NCBI RefSeq assembly: GCF_016428905.1
Contig: NZ_JAELTQ010000002.1
Location: 62,001 to 126,000, forward strand
Reading direction: 5' to 3'
Source: Dyella sp. ASV24
GTDB taxonomy: Bacteria; Pseudomonadota; Gammaproteobacteria; Xanthomonadales; Rhodanobacteraceae
Length of the DNA stretch: 64,000 bases
In this document: positions 1-7,414 of the stretch, in pieces
Numbering within the stretch: position 1 is the stretch's first letter
How the letters are laid out: each line of letters opens with the position of its first letter
Made by a program: the position numbers and the translations under genes
Notes under the pieces: generated by a model
Seen by the model: only the letters and a program-made list of their open reading frames with translations
Database searches by the model: none
Told to the model about the DNA's origin: nothing

Positions 1-725
1 AGGGCATTGGACCCTACCTTGAAGCCATCAAGGAACCGGAAGCCTTGTCCGCGATCCAGCTTACGCTGCTGGTGGCGGCCATCGCCGTGCCGATGAACGT
101 GGTGTTCGGTGTCGCCGCCGCCTGGGCCATGACACGCTTCGAGTTCCGCGGCAAGGCGCTGCTCGGCGCCTTCATCGATTTGCCGTTCTCCGTGTCGCCG
201 GTGGTTTCCGGTTTGGTCTACGTGTTGCTGTTTGGTGCGCAAGGTTGGTTCGGACCATGGCTGGATCACCATGGCATCAAGATCATCTTCGCCGTGCCGG
301 GCCTGGTATTGGCGACCATGTTTGTCACGTTGCCATTCGTTGCGCGCGAACTTATTCCGCTGATGCAATCACAAGGCAGCGAGGAGGAAGAGGCGGCTCG
401 TGTACTTGGCGCGAGCGGCTGGCAGATGTTTTTCCGCGTCACGTTGCCCAACATTCGCTGGGCGCTGTTGTACGGCGTGCTGCTGTGCAATGCCCGCGCC
501 ATGGGTGAGTTCGGCGCGGTTTCGGTCGTGTCGGGTCACATCCGTGGACTGACCACCACCATGCCGCTGGAAGTGGAAATGCGTTACAACGAATACGAAT
601 ACGTCGGTGCCTTCGCGGTCGCCTCGTTGCTGGCCTTGCTGGCGCTGGTCACACTGGCGGTGAAAACCCTGCTGGAATGGCGGTACGGTGACGAGATCGC
701 CGCGCACGCTCCCGGCGGGCATTGA
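1..725 (+). CDS. cysW: Sulfate/thiosulfate ABC transporter permease CysW (5' end cut by window)
   Basis: Inner-membrane permease of the sulfate/thiosulfate importer. It pairs with CysT in the membrane and is energised by CysA. The reading frame is open from the first bases of the window, so the true start lies upstream; what remains is about 240 residues, most of the family length. Several hydrophobic segments are visible, and the cytoplasmic EAA loop that docks on the ATPase is present as [17 protein letters not shown] followed by LP. The phrase [19 protein letters not shown] is typical of CysW. The stop lies 12 bases before cysA, so the two are almost certainly one operon, with cysT and a sulfate-binding protein expected upstream outside the window. 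Confidence 0.93.
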   Translation, partial: GIGPYLEAIKEPEALSAIQLTLLVAAIAVPMNVVFGVAAAWAMTRFEFRGKALLGAFIDLPFSVSPVVSGLVYVLLFGAQGWFGPWLDHHGIKIIFAVPGLVLATMFVTLPFVARELIPLMQSQGSEEEEAARVLGASGWQMFFRVTLPNIRWALLYGVLLCNARAMGEFGAVSVVSGHIRGLTTTMPLEVEMRYNEYEYVGAFAVASLLALLALVTLAVKTLLEWRYGDEIAAHAPGGH

Positions 726-737
726 GAGGGCCGTACG

Positions 738-1853
738 GTGCTTGAATTGTCCCGACTCCATCGCCGTTTCGCTGGTTTCCAGGCGTTGGACGACGTCAGC
801 CTGGACATCGCACCGGGCGAATTCCTCGCCTTGCTCGGGCCATCGGGTTCGGGCAAGACGACGCTGCTGCGCATCCTGGCTGGGCTCGATTACCCCGACA
901 GTGGCAGCGTGCTCAGGAATGGTGACGACTTCCTCGCCACGCCTGCGCGCGAGCGTCGCATCGGCATGGTCTTCCAGCATTACGCCTTGTTTCGCCACCT
1001 GACCGTGATTGAGAACATCGCCTTCGGCCTGCGCGTGCGACCCTGGCGTTCACGGCCGTCGCGAAGCGAGATTCGTGCGCGCGTGGACCGGCTGCTGCGT
1101 CGCGTGCAATTGGATGGGTTGGGTACGCGTTATCCCACCCAGCTTTCCGGCGGCCAGCGACAACGCGTGGCACTGGCCCGTGCGCTGGCGGTGGAACCGG
1201 ACATGCTGTTGCTGGACGAACCCTTCGGCGCGCTCGACGCGCAGGTGCGTGTGGCCTTGCGACGCTGGCTGCGAGAGCTACATGAGGAGCTTGGACTTAC
1301 CAGCATCTTCGTCACGCATGATCAGGAAGAAGCTCTGGAGCTGGCCGACCGCGTTGCGGTGATGAACAAGGGACGTATCGAGCAGGTGGGGCCACCCGAG
1401 GTCATCTACCAGCAACCCGCCACACCCTTCGTCTGTGAGTTCATCGGCAAGGTAAATCGCTTCTCGGTACGGAGGCACGCTGGCGGGTTTGCTGCCGCAG
1501 GATGGATGCCGGAAGGCGATCCGTGGCAGGGGCGCTTTACCGAAGCCGTGGCTTATGTACGACCGGAGCAGCTGCGGCTGGCGACGCCGTCGTCGCTGCC
1601 TGCATGGCAGGCGCATCTAAGACATATCTACCTGGCGGGCGGCGTCGCCCACCTTGATCTCCACGTCGCCTCGCTCGACCTTGCGCTGGAAGCGGACGTA
1701 GCAAGCGAAGATCTTTCGCGGTTCGGGCTGCAGCTGGGCATGGAGCTGCGTGTGGCGCCACGTAGCGTGGTGATGTTTCCACTGGATGGGAAAGGCGAGC
1801 CGCTCAGCGAGGAGCGCTGGATCTGGCACGCGCGTAGCCCTGTGCCTGCGTGA
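738..1853 (+). CDS. cysA: Sulfate/thiosulfate ABC transporter ATP-binding protein CysA
   Basis: ATPase of the sulfate importer, a peripheral protein on the cytoplasmic face that drives CysT/CysW. Walker [10 protein letters not shown] is at about residues 34-42, the signature LSGGQRQR near 135, Walker [13 protein letters not shown] near 155-166 and the switch histidine in FVTHDQEEA. The C-terminal third (about 240-371) is the regulatory TOBE-like extension seen in CysA/MalK-type ATPases. The start is GTG at 738. An earlier in-frame start would run into cysW, and the alignable ABC core ([10 protein letters not shown]) begins directly after this GTG. Length of 371 residues is normal for the family. 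Confidence 0.95.
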   Translation: MLELSRLHRRFAGFQALDDVSLDIAPGEFLALLGPSGSGKTTLLRILAGLDYPDSGSVLRNGDDFLATPARERRIGMVFQHYALFRHLTVIENIAFGLRVRPWRSRPSRSEIRARVDRLLRRVQLDGLGTRYPTQLSGGQRQRVALARALAVEPDMLLLDEPFGALDAQVRVALRRWLRELHEELGLTSIFVTHDQEEALELADRVAVMNKGRIEQVGPPEVIYQQPATPFVCEFIGKVNRFSVRRHAGGFAAAGWMPEGDPWQGRFTEAVAYVRPEQLRLATPSSLPAWQAHLRHIYLAGGVAHLDLHVASLDLALEADVASEDLSRFGLQLGMELRVAPRSVVMFPLDGKGEPLSEERWIWHARSPVPA

Positions 1854-1860
1854 GCGTGAC

Positions 1861-2889
1861 TCAGCGAGCTTCGCCGGGACGGCCCAGTATCGTTGCAGGG
1901 ACGGCCGGCTTGAAGGCAACGGCCGGCCCTGGCGCGATGTGCTTGCGCCACAAGGCGAGCTGCTCGGCAATGCCTGTGCCCACGCTCATCTGCGGCTCCG
2001 ACGGTGTCAGCTTGTCCTTGGCTTCCCACTGGGCGATTTCGGACGAGGCTTGGCGATAGGCCTCCATGAAATCCGTGGTGTGGTTAAGCCCGTCGACCAG
2101 CCATGCGTGCCCGAAATACGTGATATCCGAATCGCTGCCGCAACCGAATGAGCTGCGATCAGCACGTGCTGCCGTGATGACCAGCGTGCCTGGACCTTGC
2201 AGCGATGGCACGAAGCCGCCGGAGTAGCAGGCGTTGACCACCACGACCTTCCACTTGAAGGGGCGCTTGGAAAGGATGCCGGAGAGATCGTCCGTGCCGA
2301 TCTGGTCCAATGGGATCGGATCCATGTCCACCAGCAGGGTGTGGTCCTCACCACCATGCGTAGTGAGATAGACCAGCAGAATGTCTTCGTCCGGCTTCAT
2401 CAGGGTCGCGATGCCGTCGAGGGTTTCTTCCAGATTGCTCCAACTGGCGAGAGGGTGTCGATCCAGCGAGCCAGGATTGTTCTCCAGCACGACCACATGC
2501 GTGTCGGGGCCGAAGCGCTTTGGAAACATCGTCGCCGCGTACTCAGCCTCGTTGCGGAACACATCCTCGCCACCATCGCCGCCGAAGGCCACGACATAGA
2601 GGTTGGGCCGGCCCGGCGTACGTGGACCCAGTTCCGCCAGTGCCTTGTGCACCATGTTGCGCTGTGCGTACATGACCTGCTCGGGCGACGGCGCCTGCTC
2701 GGGCCAATTGTCCGAGGGGGCGCTGTCTTCGTCCGTCGTGGCCGTGCTGGCCGACGCGGGTGAGCTCGTGCCTTGCGCGGCCTGTTCCTGCGCGCCGACT
2801 GCAGGAGCAGGAGGCGCGCGATGAGACAGCCCCACCATGAGCAATACGCCGGCTGCAAAGGCGAGCAGGGCGGTCAGGGCAGTACGCAT
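1861..2889 (-). CDS. Secreted or membrane-anchored C13 (legumain-type) cysteine peptidase
   Basis: Predicted caspase-fold cysteine peptidase of family C13. The first 25 residues form a hydrophobic signal or anchor segment, followed by a low-complexity Ala/Ser/Thr-rich linker to about residue 70, then one catalytic domain. The catalytic pair is visible: His in LVYLTTHGGEDH (about residue 180) preceded by a hydrophobic strand, and Cys in VVVVNACYSGGFVPSL (about residue 221). This His-Gly/Ala-Cys arrangement is the C13/clan CD pattern. The substrate is unknown; bacterial members are often annotated only as peptidase C13. It lies tail to tail with cysA (7 bases apart) and 17 bases downstream of mtnC on the opposite side, so it may be read through from the mtn operon. 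Confidence 0.8.
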   Translation of the reverse strand: MRTALTALLAFAAGVLLMVGLSHRAPPAPAVGAQEQAAQGTSSPASASTATTDEDSAPSDNWPEQAPSPEQVMYAQRNMVHKALAELGPRTPGRPNLYVVAFGGDGGEDVFRNEAEYAATMFPKRFGPDTHVVVLENNPGSLDRHPLASWSNLEETLDGIATLMKPDEDILLVYLTTHGGEDHTLLVDMDPIPLDQIGTDDLSGILSKRPFKWKVVVVNACYSGGFVPSLQGPGTLVITAARADRSSFGCGSDSDITYFGHAWLVDGLNHTTDFMEAYRQASSEIAQWEAKDKLTPSEPQMSVGTGIAEQLALWRKHIAPGPAVAFKPAVPATILGRPGEAR

Positions 2890-2906
2890 GGTGGCAACCC
2901 GGAAGG

Positions 2907-3593
2907 TCAGAGGGTGATGTCGTCGAACGTGCGGTAGGCCGGGTGACGCGGCGCGTCCGGCATGTCCAGGGGGGCACGCAACAGCCAGCCCGTGCGGAAT
3001 CCGGCGGCACGCGCGGCATCAAGCTCCTCCACGATGTCGGAGAGGAACAGGATGTGCTCGGGCAACTCGCCAATGGCATTGGCGATCAGCTCATAGGAGC
3101 GCTGTTCGCGCTTGGGACCAGTCTCGGTATCGAAATAACCAGAGAACATCGGGGTCAGATCACCCGCTTCGCTGTAGCGGAAGAACAACTTCTGAGCAGG
3201 TACCGAGCCCGAGGAATAGACATACAGGTGCAGGCCATCGGCACGCCACTCGTGCAGTTTGGCCGACACTTCGGGATAGACGTGCGCTTGGTATTCGCCG
3301 CCGGCATAACCTTCCTGCCAGATCATGCCCTGCAGCGCCTTCAGCGCGGTGGACTTGCGGTCTTCCTTGATCCAGCGAAGCAGCAGTTCGATCACTTCCT
3401 GGCGCGGGGCTTCGACGATGCCCGCCTCTTTGGCTGCCTCGTGCAGCCAGTGCTGCACTTCCGGCGTGTCGCCATGCGTTTCAATGAAGGCGGGCAGGCG
3501 CTTGTAGGCGTACGGGAACAGTACGTCCTTGACGAAGCTGATCGAGCTGGTGGTGCCTTCGATGTCGGTGACGATGGCGCGGATGACGGTCAT
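2907..3593 (-). CDS. mtnC: Acireductone synthase (enolase-phosphatase E1) MtnC
   Basis: HAD-superfamily bifunctional enzyme of the methionine salvage pathway. It enolises and dephosphorylates 2,3-diketo-5-methylthiopentyl-1-phosphate to acireductone, the substrate of MtnD. The nucleophile motif is at the N terminus (VTDIEGTT, Asp10 and Glu12), the second HAD motif is YVYSSGSVPAQK and the C-terminal acidic motif is LFLSDIVEELDAA. I chose the ATG at 3593, giving 228 residues, the usual size. The open frame extends to 3911, but that extension is out of family and overlaps mtnD. It follows mtnD after about 130 bases and completes the mtnB-mtnD-mtnC operon. Confidence 0.95.
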   Translation of the reverse strand: MTVIRAIVTDIEGTTSSISFVKDVLFPYAYKRLPAFIETHGDTPEVQHWLHEAAKEAGIVEAPRQEVIELLLRWIKEDRKSTALKALQGMIWQEGYAGGEYQAHVYPEVSAKLHEWRADGLHLYVYSSGSVPAQKLFFRYSEAGDLTPMFSGYFDTETGPKREQRSYELIANAIGELPEHILFLSDIVEELDAARAAGFRTGWLLRAPLDMPDAPRHPAYRTFDDITL

Positions 3594-3721
3594 GCGGGAA
3601 AGCTTGATAGGGGGAGCGACAAGCTTACCCGGCCCCCACCCCTGGGGCGAGGGGCGGTATGCCGGTTCATGATCCGGGTCACCCGGCCGGCCCTTATGGC
3701 CGGGCCGGGCCGGTGCAGGCC

Positions 3722-4288
3722 TCAGGCGGCCTGCGCGGAGGTGTGCGGCGTCATGCGGGGGAACCGCGTGGCGATGTCCTCGCCGGTGAACTGCGCTACC
3801 CAGCCTTCCTTGTTGGTGAACAGGCGGATCGCCACGAAGTAGGGCGCCTCGCTCATGTCGAACCAGTGGCGCGTGCCGTCCGGTACGCCGATCAGGTCGC
3901 CTTGCTCGCACAGCACATCGTAGACCTTGCCGTTGAGATGGAGAGTGAACTGGCCAGCGCCGGCCACGAAGAAGCGCACCTCGTCTTCGCTGTGTGTGTG
4001 CTCGCTGAGGAACTTCTGGCGCAGCGTGGCCCGATCCGGATGGTCCGGCTTGAGGCTGATCACATCGACGGCCTGGTAGCCCTCTTCGGACATCAGTCGG
4101 TCGATGTCGCCGCGGTAGGCCGCGATGACTTCATCCTGGCTGGCGCCCGGAGCGATCGGCTGGTTGGCCTCCCATTGCTCAAAGCGAACGCCGACCTTGG
4201 CCAGCTCGCTGGCGATATCGCGGTGCTCGGTGTGGACCGAGAGCGGAGCATCGGGTTGGGTATCGTTGAAAATGCGCAGACGGCTCAT
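3722..4288 (-). CDS. mtnD: Acireductone dioxygenase MtnD
   Basis: Cupin-fold metalloenzyme that oxidises acireductone with O2 to 2-keto-4-methylthiobutyrate (Fe form), the direct precursor of methionine. The metal ligands lie in [18 protein letters not shown] (two His and the Glu) and in [10 protein letters not shown] (third His). Length 188 residues matches bacterial ARD. Its ATG overlaps the mtnB stop by four bases (ATGA), indicating translational coupling. No mtnA or mtnK is visible here, so the first steps of the salvage pathway must be encoded elsewhere. Confidence 0.95.
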   Translation of the reverse strand: MSRLRIFNDTQPDAPLSVHTEHRDIASELAKVGVRFEQWEANQPIAPGASQDEVIAAYRGDIDRLMSEEGYQAVDVISLKPDHPDRATLRQKFLSEHTHSEDEVRFFVAGAGQFTLHLNGKVYDVLCEQGDLIGVPDGTRHWFDMSEAPYFVAIRLFTNKEGWVAQFTGEDIATRFPRMTPHTSAQAA

Positions 4289-4932
4289 GCCGACAACCTC
4301 CGGAGATCAAGTTCGCAACCGAGCAGGAATTCGAGTGCCTCCAGGTGACGGCGCGTCTCGGCCATGTCGCGGCCCCAGGTGTAAATACCGTGGCCGTTGA
4401 TGAGATAGGCGTGCAGGGGGCGGCCGCTATCCAGCCACGCATCCACCTGCGCGACAAGCTCCGGCATGTGCTGTGTGTTCGGGAACACGGGGATCGCCAG
4501 TTCGGCATCGTGCGTCGTCTGCCCGGCGATAGCCTTCTGCAGCTCCCAACCTTCCAGTTTTACGACGCCATCGGGAGCGAACAGCCGCGAGGCCACGCTC
4601 TGGGTGCGCGAATGCGTGTGCAGCACCACGTTGATCTCCGGGAAGCGACGGTAGATCTGGGTGTGCAGTTCGGTTTCCGCACTGGGACGAGCGCTGGTGC
4701 CCACGGCCTTGCCGTGCATGTCGATCAGCATGATGTCGTCGCGACCCAGCTTGCCCTTGTCGCGGCCGGAGATGGTGATCGCGGCGTGATCACCGTCGAT
4801 GCGCATCGAGAAATTGCTGCTGGTAGCGGGCGTCCAGCCGGCGGTAGCGAGTTCGCGCGCAGCGTCGGCGATGGCGTCGGAACGCTCAGCGAACAAGGCG
4901 GGCGAAATGGTGTCGGGGAGAACCTGGCTCAT
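4285..4932 (-). CDS. mtnB: Methylthioribulose-1-phosphate dehydratase MtnB
   Basis: Class II aldolase-fold zinc enzyme that dehydrates methylthioribulose-1-phosphate in methionine salvage. Zinc-ligand histidines are in [12 protein letters not shown] and in [11 protein letters not shown], and the N-terminal phosphate-binding loop region reads [10 protein letters not shown]. Length is 215 residues. It is the first gene of the mtnB-mtnD-mtnC operon and overlaps mtnD by four bases. A -10-like hexamer and a short palindrome lie just upstream (see the regulatory entry). Confidence 0.94.
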   Translation of the reverse strand: MSQVLPDTISPALFAERSDAIADAARELATAGWTPATSSNFSMRIDGDHAAITISGRDKGKLGRDDIMLIDMHGKAVGTSARPSAETELHTQIYRRFPEINVVLHTHSRTQSVASRLFAPDGVVKLEGWELQKAIAGQTTHDAELAIPVFPNTQHMPELVAQVDAWLDSGRPLHAYLINGHGIYTWGRDMAETRRHLEALEFLLGCELDLRRLSA

Positions 4933-4938
4933 GATGTA

Positions 4939-4965
4939 TGGACGTCCAAACGGGCTGGCACTATA
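4939..4965 (-). promoter_or_regulatory. Candidate mtn promoter -10 box and palindrome
   Basis: Read on the minus strand, TATAGT (4960-4965) is a plausible -10 element about 30 bases before the mtnB start. Immediately downstream, around the expected transcription start, sits the perfect 10-bp palindrome TGGACGTCCA (4939-4948). Its core resembles the MetJ half-site AGACGTCT at six of eight positions, but I see no second adjacent copy and MetJ is not known to me from Xanthomonadales. No convincing -35 was found. Confidence 0.3.
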
Positions 4966-5095
4966 CCACGCCCGATTTTTCTGATGCGCCGAAAATGCGA
5001 TCCATTCTCACGACTTATCGACGAGACGAGTAGGATCGGCGGAGGTTTGTCACGGGCGTGGCAAACATGAATGCTTTACGACGGAGGTTGGACCC

Positions 5096-5428
5096 ATGTC
5101 GCAAGAGAAAGATATCGAATCGCGCCGCCGGTTTCTCAAGGCCGCAGCCGGGACGGCTGTCGCAGCTGCCATGATCGGCACTTTGCCGCGCGTCGCGCGC
5201 GCTGCCGACTTGCCGCACCTGGCTGATTCGGATCCGACTGCCAAAGCACTCGGTTACGTTGAAGACGCCAGCAAAACGACCGATGCAAAGCACAAGGCGG
5301 GCGACACCTGCGCCAACTGCCAGTTCTACTCCGGTGGTCCGACGGGTTACGGTCCGTGCCAGCTCTTCCCAGGCAAGGCGGTAAGCGCGAAGGGTTGGTG
5401 CGTATCGCACGCACCAAAGAAAGCCTGA
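5096..5428 (+). CDS. High-potential iron-sulfur protein (HiPIP), Tat-exported
   Basis: Small periplasmic electron carrier with one [4Fe-4S] cluster. The N terminus carries a twin-arginine signal (SRRRFLKAAAGTAVAAAMIG, residues about 9-28) ending near ARAADL. The mature part has the four cluster cysteines in the HiPIP spacing: CANC, then C in YGPCQLF and C in KGWC. Length is 110 residues with the signal. A good ribosome site (GGAGG) lies about 8 bases before the ATG. It is a single-gene unit ending in a strong intrinsic terminator. Its redox partner is unknown; the cyo oxidase in this window takes quinol and is not an obvious one. Confidence 0.93.
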   Translation: MSQEKDIESRRRFLKAAAGTAVAAAMIGTLPRVARAADLPHLADSDPTAKALGYVEDASKTTDAKHKAGDTCANCQFYSGGPTGYGPCQLFPGKAVSAKGWCVSHAPKKA

Positions 5429-5451
5429 TCGCTGCGTTCAACGTGAGATCG

Positions 5452-5483
5452 AAGGCCGGCATCACGCCGGCCTTTCTTTTTTT
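5452..5483 (+). terminator. Rho-independent terminator after HiPIP gene
   Basis: Perfect 9-bp stem AAGGCCGGC (5452-5460) / GCCGGCCTT (5466-5474) with a 5-base loop, followed by a run of T with one C. It lies 24 bases past the HiPIP stop. Confidence 0.9.
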
Positions 5484-5544
5484 ATGACGCGTTCGTCACG
5501 CACGCGATCACGTTTTACGCGATGCGTATGTTGTGTTCGCAAGT

Positions 5545-5724
5545 GAAGACTCGAACCGAAGAACTCGGTGAGAGAGAAGATGCTGCCCAGACGCGTCAGG
5601 CCGAGGAGCTGACCCGCCTGACGCGCCGGGCGGCAATCCGGGGCCCACTGCCAAGTGATCAACCCACGGAGCACAGATGATACTCCTGGCAGGGCATTTT
5701 TGGGCCCGCGGGGCCCAAAATTTT
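5545..5724 (+). ncRNA. Candidate structured small RNA, unassigned family
   Basis: No gene fits 5429-5889. This part instead shows nested base pairing. TGCTGCCC (5581-5588) pairs with GGGCGGCA (5628-5635), with one G-U wobble that works only for a plus-strand RNA. Inside it a 10-bp helix joins 5592-5601 to 5616-5625. A second domain pairs CTGCCA (5648-5653) with TGGCAG (5687-5692), and a small CCGA/TCGG hairpin sits at 5556-5568. The series ends in a strong terminator-like hairpin at 5698-5720. I do not recognise an Rfam family, and no clear promoter was found upstream. The 5' end is a guess. Confidence 0.35.
5697..5724 (+). terminator. Perfect GC-rich terminator hairpin
   Basis: TTTTGGGCCC (5698-5707), loop GCG, GGGCCCAAAA (5711-5720), then TTTT. 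The stem is perfect over 10 bp and flanked by T-runs, so it could terminate the proposed small RNA. The upstream A/T arms also make it a possible bidirectional terminator. Confidence 0.7.
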
Positions 5725-5821
5725 CTCGAAAAAGTCTCGTTAAAATGATTAAAATCAACGAGTTGCAAGTTTATTAAAGACTGGGCCTCACGAATCCTCG
5801 CCGGGCGGCAATTATTCGTTC

Positions 5822-5882
5822 CCAGGAGGTGAGGTACCTCCTGGTGGCATTTTCGGCGACGTTGGCGGCAAATCGCCGCCAA
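5822..5882. repeat. Two adjacent inverted repeats downstream of permease gene
   Basis: CCAGGAGGT (5822-5830) / ACCTCCTGG (5836-5844), and TTGGCGGC (5862-5869) / GCCGCCAA (5875-5882), both perfect. They lie just past the stop of the minus-strand permease gene. Neither is followed by a T-run on the minus strand, so they are not classic intrinsic terminators. They may protect or attenuate the transcript end. Confidence 0.5.
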
Positions 5883-5889
5883 TGCGCCC

Positions 5890-7341
5890 TTATCCCTGTT
5901 TGGCCTGCTGGCGGAGCCGGCTGTGGCGGACGCCATAGCCGAAGTAGATGGCGAGGCCCAGCACGGTCCAGATGATCATCAGGAGCCAGTTGAACCAGCT
6001 CATGAAATAGAGCAGGGACAGGCAGCTGATCACGCCCGCCGGGCAGATAAACCAGGCCCAGGGCACGCGGAAACCGCGATGCAGGTGGGGCGAGGTATAG
6101 CGCAGGATCAGCACGCCAGCGCAAACCGCCACAAAGGCGATCAGCGTACCCATCGAGGTCAGGTCAGCAAGCAAGTCCAGCGGAAATACCGCCGCCAGGA
6201 TGGCGATGCCGACACCGGTGATCACGGTGTTGATGTGCGGCGTGCGGTGCTTGGGATGGATGCGATTGAACACCTTCGGCAGCAGACCGTCGCGCGACAT
6301 GATCATGAAGATGCGCGGCTGCGCGATGATCATCACCAGGATCACGGACGACAGGCCGATGAGTGCACCGATCTCCACCACCAGTCGCAACCAGCCGAGC
6401 TGCGGGTAGTTCTTCACCGCCGTCACGACAGGCTCCGCCGTGCCGAGCTGGGTGTAGGAGATCAGGCCGGTGAGCACGGCAGCCATCGCCAGGTAGAGCA
6501 CGGTGCAGATCACCAGCGAGACCAGCGTGCCGAATGGCAGGTCGCGCTGTGGGTTTTTGCATTCCTGCGCCGCTGTCGATGTTGCCTCGAAACCGATGTA
6601 GGCGAAGAACACCATGGCCGCGCCGCGCATGATGCCAGACCAGCCGTACTTGCCGGGCGCTTCGTTGGCGGGAATGAACGGGTGCCAGTTGGCCGGGTCG
6701 ATGTAGCGATAGCCGGCGACCACCACGATGATGATCAGGCCAACCTTAAGCGCCACCATCAGGACATTGAGCCCCGACGATTCCTTGATGCCCACGTAGC
6801 ACAGCGCGGTCAGCGCCAGCACGATGGCCACCGCCGGAAGATTCATCAGGTGACCGGTAGCTACCAGGTGGCCGTCGGTGAAGGCCAGTGGTGCTTCCGT
6901 CAGCGCGATGGGCAGATGGATGCCCATGCTGTCGAGCAGGCTGGTGAAGTAGCCGGTCCAACTCGCGGCCACTGCGGAGGCGGAGATGCCGTACTCAAGC
7001 ACCATGTTCCAGCCGATGAACCAGGCGACCAGCTCACCCAGTGTCGCGTAGGCGTACGAGTAGGAGCTGCCGGAGATCGGGATCAGCGTGGCGAACTCGG
7101 CGTAGCACAGCGCGGTGAAGGCACTGCAGATCGCTGCCAGCATGAAAGAGATCAGCACGGCAGGGCCGGCGTGCTCCGCGGCAGCTTGGCCGGTCACCAC
7201 GAAAATGCCGGTGCCGATAACCGCGCCGATGCCCAGCGCAGTAATGCCCCAAGGGCCTAGCGTGCGGCGAAGGGTAGGGCCGTGTGAAGCGTCGTCGGCG
7301 TCGGAGAAGTCGGTTTTGCGAGCGAATAACTGTTTGAGCAT
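5890..7341 (-). CDS. APC-superfamily amino acid permease (first paralogue)
   Basis: Inner-membrane amino acid transporter of the APC superfamily, probably of the cationic amino acid transporter/YfnA type. About 12 hydrophobic segments are visible across 483 residues. The substrate-site signature in TM1 reads GIGAVIGTGIFVVTGQAA, and TM3 is preceded by ISGSSYSYAYATLGELVAW. It is followed by conserved SVILVMIIAQPRIFMIMSRDGLLP and the HRTPH loop. It is closely similar throughout to the neighbour at 7415-8908, so the pair is a tandem duplication. The exact substrate cannot be read from sequence. Confidence 0.88.
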   Translation of the reverse strand: MLKQLFARKTDFSDADDASHGPTLRRTLGPWGITALGIGAVIGTGIFVVTGQAAAEHAGPAVLISFMLAAICSAFTALCYAEFATLIPISGSSYSYAYATLGELVAWFIGWNMVLEYGISASAVAASWTGYFTSLLDSMGIHLPIALTEAPLAFTDGHLVATGHLMNLPAVAIVLALTALCYVGIKESSGLNVLMVALKVGLIIIVVVAGYRYIDPANWHPFIPANEAPGKYGWSGIMRGAAMVFFAYIGFEATSTAAQECKNPQRDLPFGTLVSLVICTVLYLAMAAVLTGLISYTQLGTAEPVVTAVKNYPQLGWLRLVVEIGALIGLSSVILVMIIAQPRIFMIMSRDGLLPKVFNRIHPKHRTPHINTVITGVGIAILAAVFPLDLLADLTSMGTLIAFVAVCAGVLILRYTSPHLHRGFRVPWAWFICPAGVISCLSLLYFMSWFNWLLMIIWTVLGLAIYFGYGVRHSRLRQQAKQG

Positions 7342-7381
7342 GCGTCGGCCTGGTGCTGCGGGAGGCGCGGGTCAAAACGAG

Positions 7382-7404
7382 AGGGCCGGCGCTGGGCCGG
7401 CCCT
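7382..7404 (-). terminator. Hairpin between the two permease genes
   Basis: Perfect 9-bp stem AGGGCCGGC (7382-7390) / GCCGGCCCT (7396-7404), placed 10 bases past the stop of the upstream permease gene on the minus strand. Only a weak T-tract (CTCGTTTTG) follows, so it may attenuate rather than fully terminate. Confidence 0.5.
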
Positions 7405-7414
7405 TCGTGTCGGA

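Noticed and set aside
4939-4948. A confirmed MetJ operator
   Set aside because: Only one partial 8-mer is present, whereas MetJ needs at least two adjacent sites. It is kept only as a weak regulatory candidate.
5500-5724. 6S RNA (ssrS)
   Set aside because: GTTCGCAAG near 5535 and a length of about 190 resemble E. coli 6S RNA, but the ends do not pair with each other and I cannot draw the central bubble.
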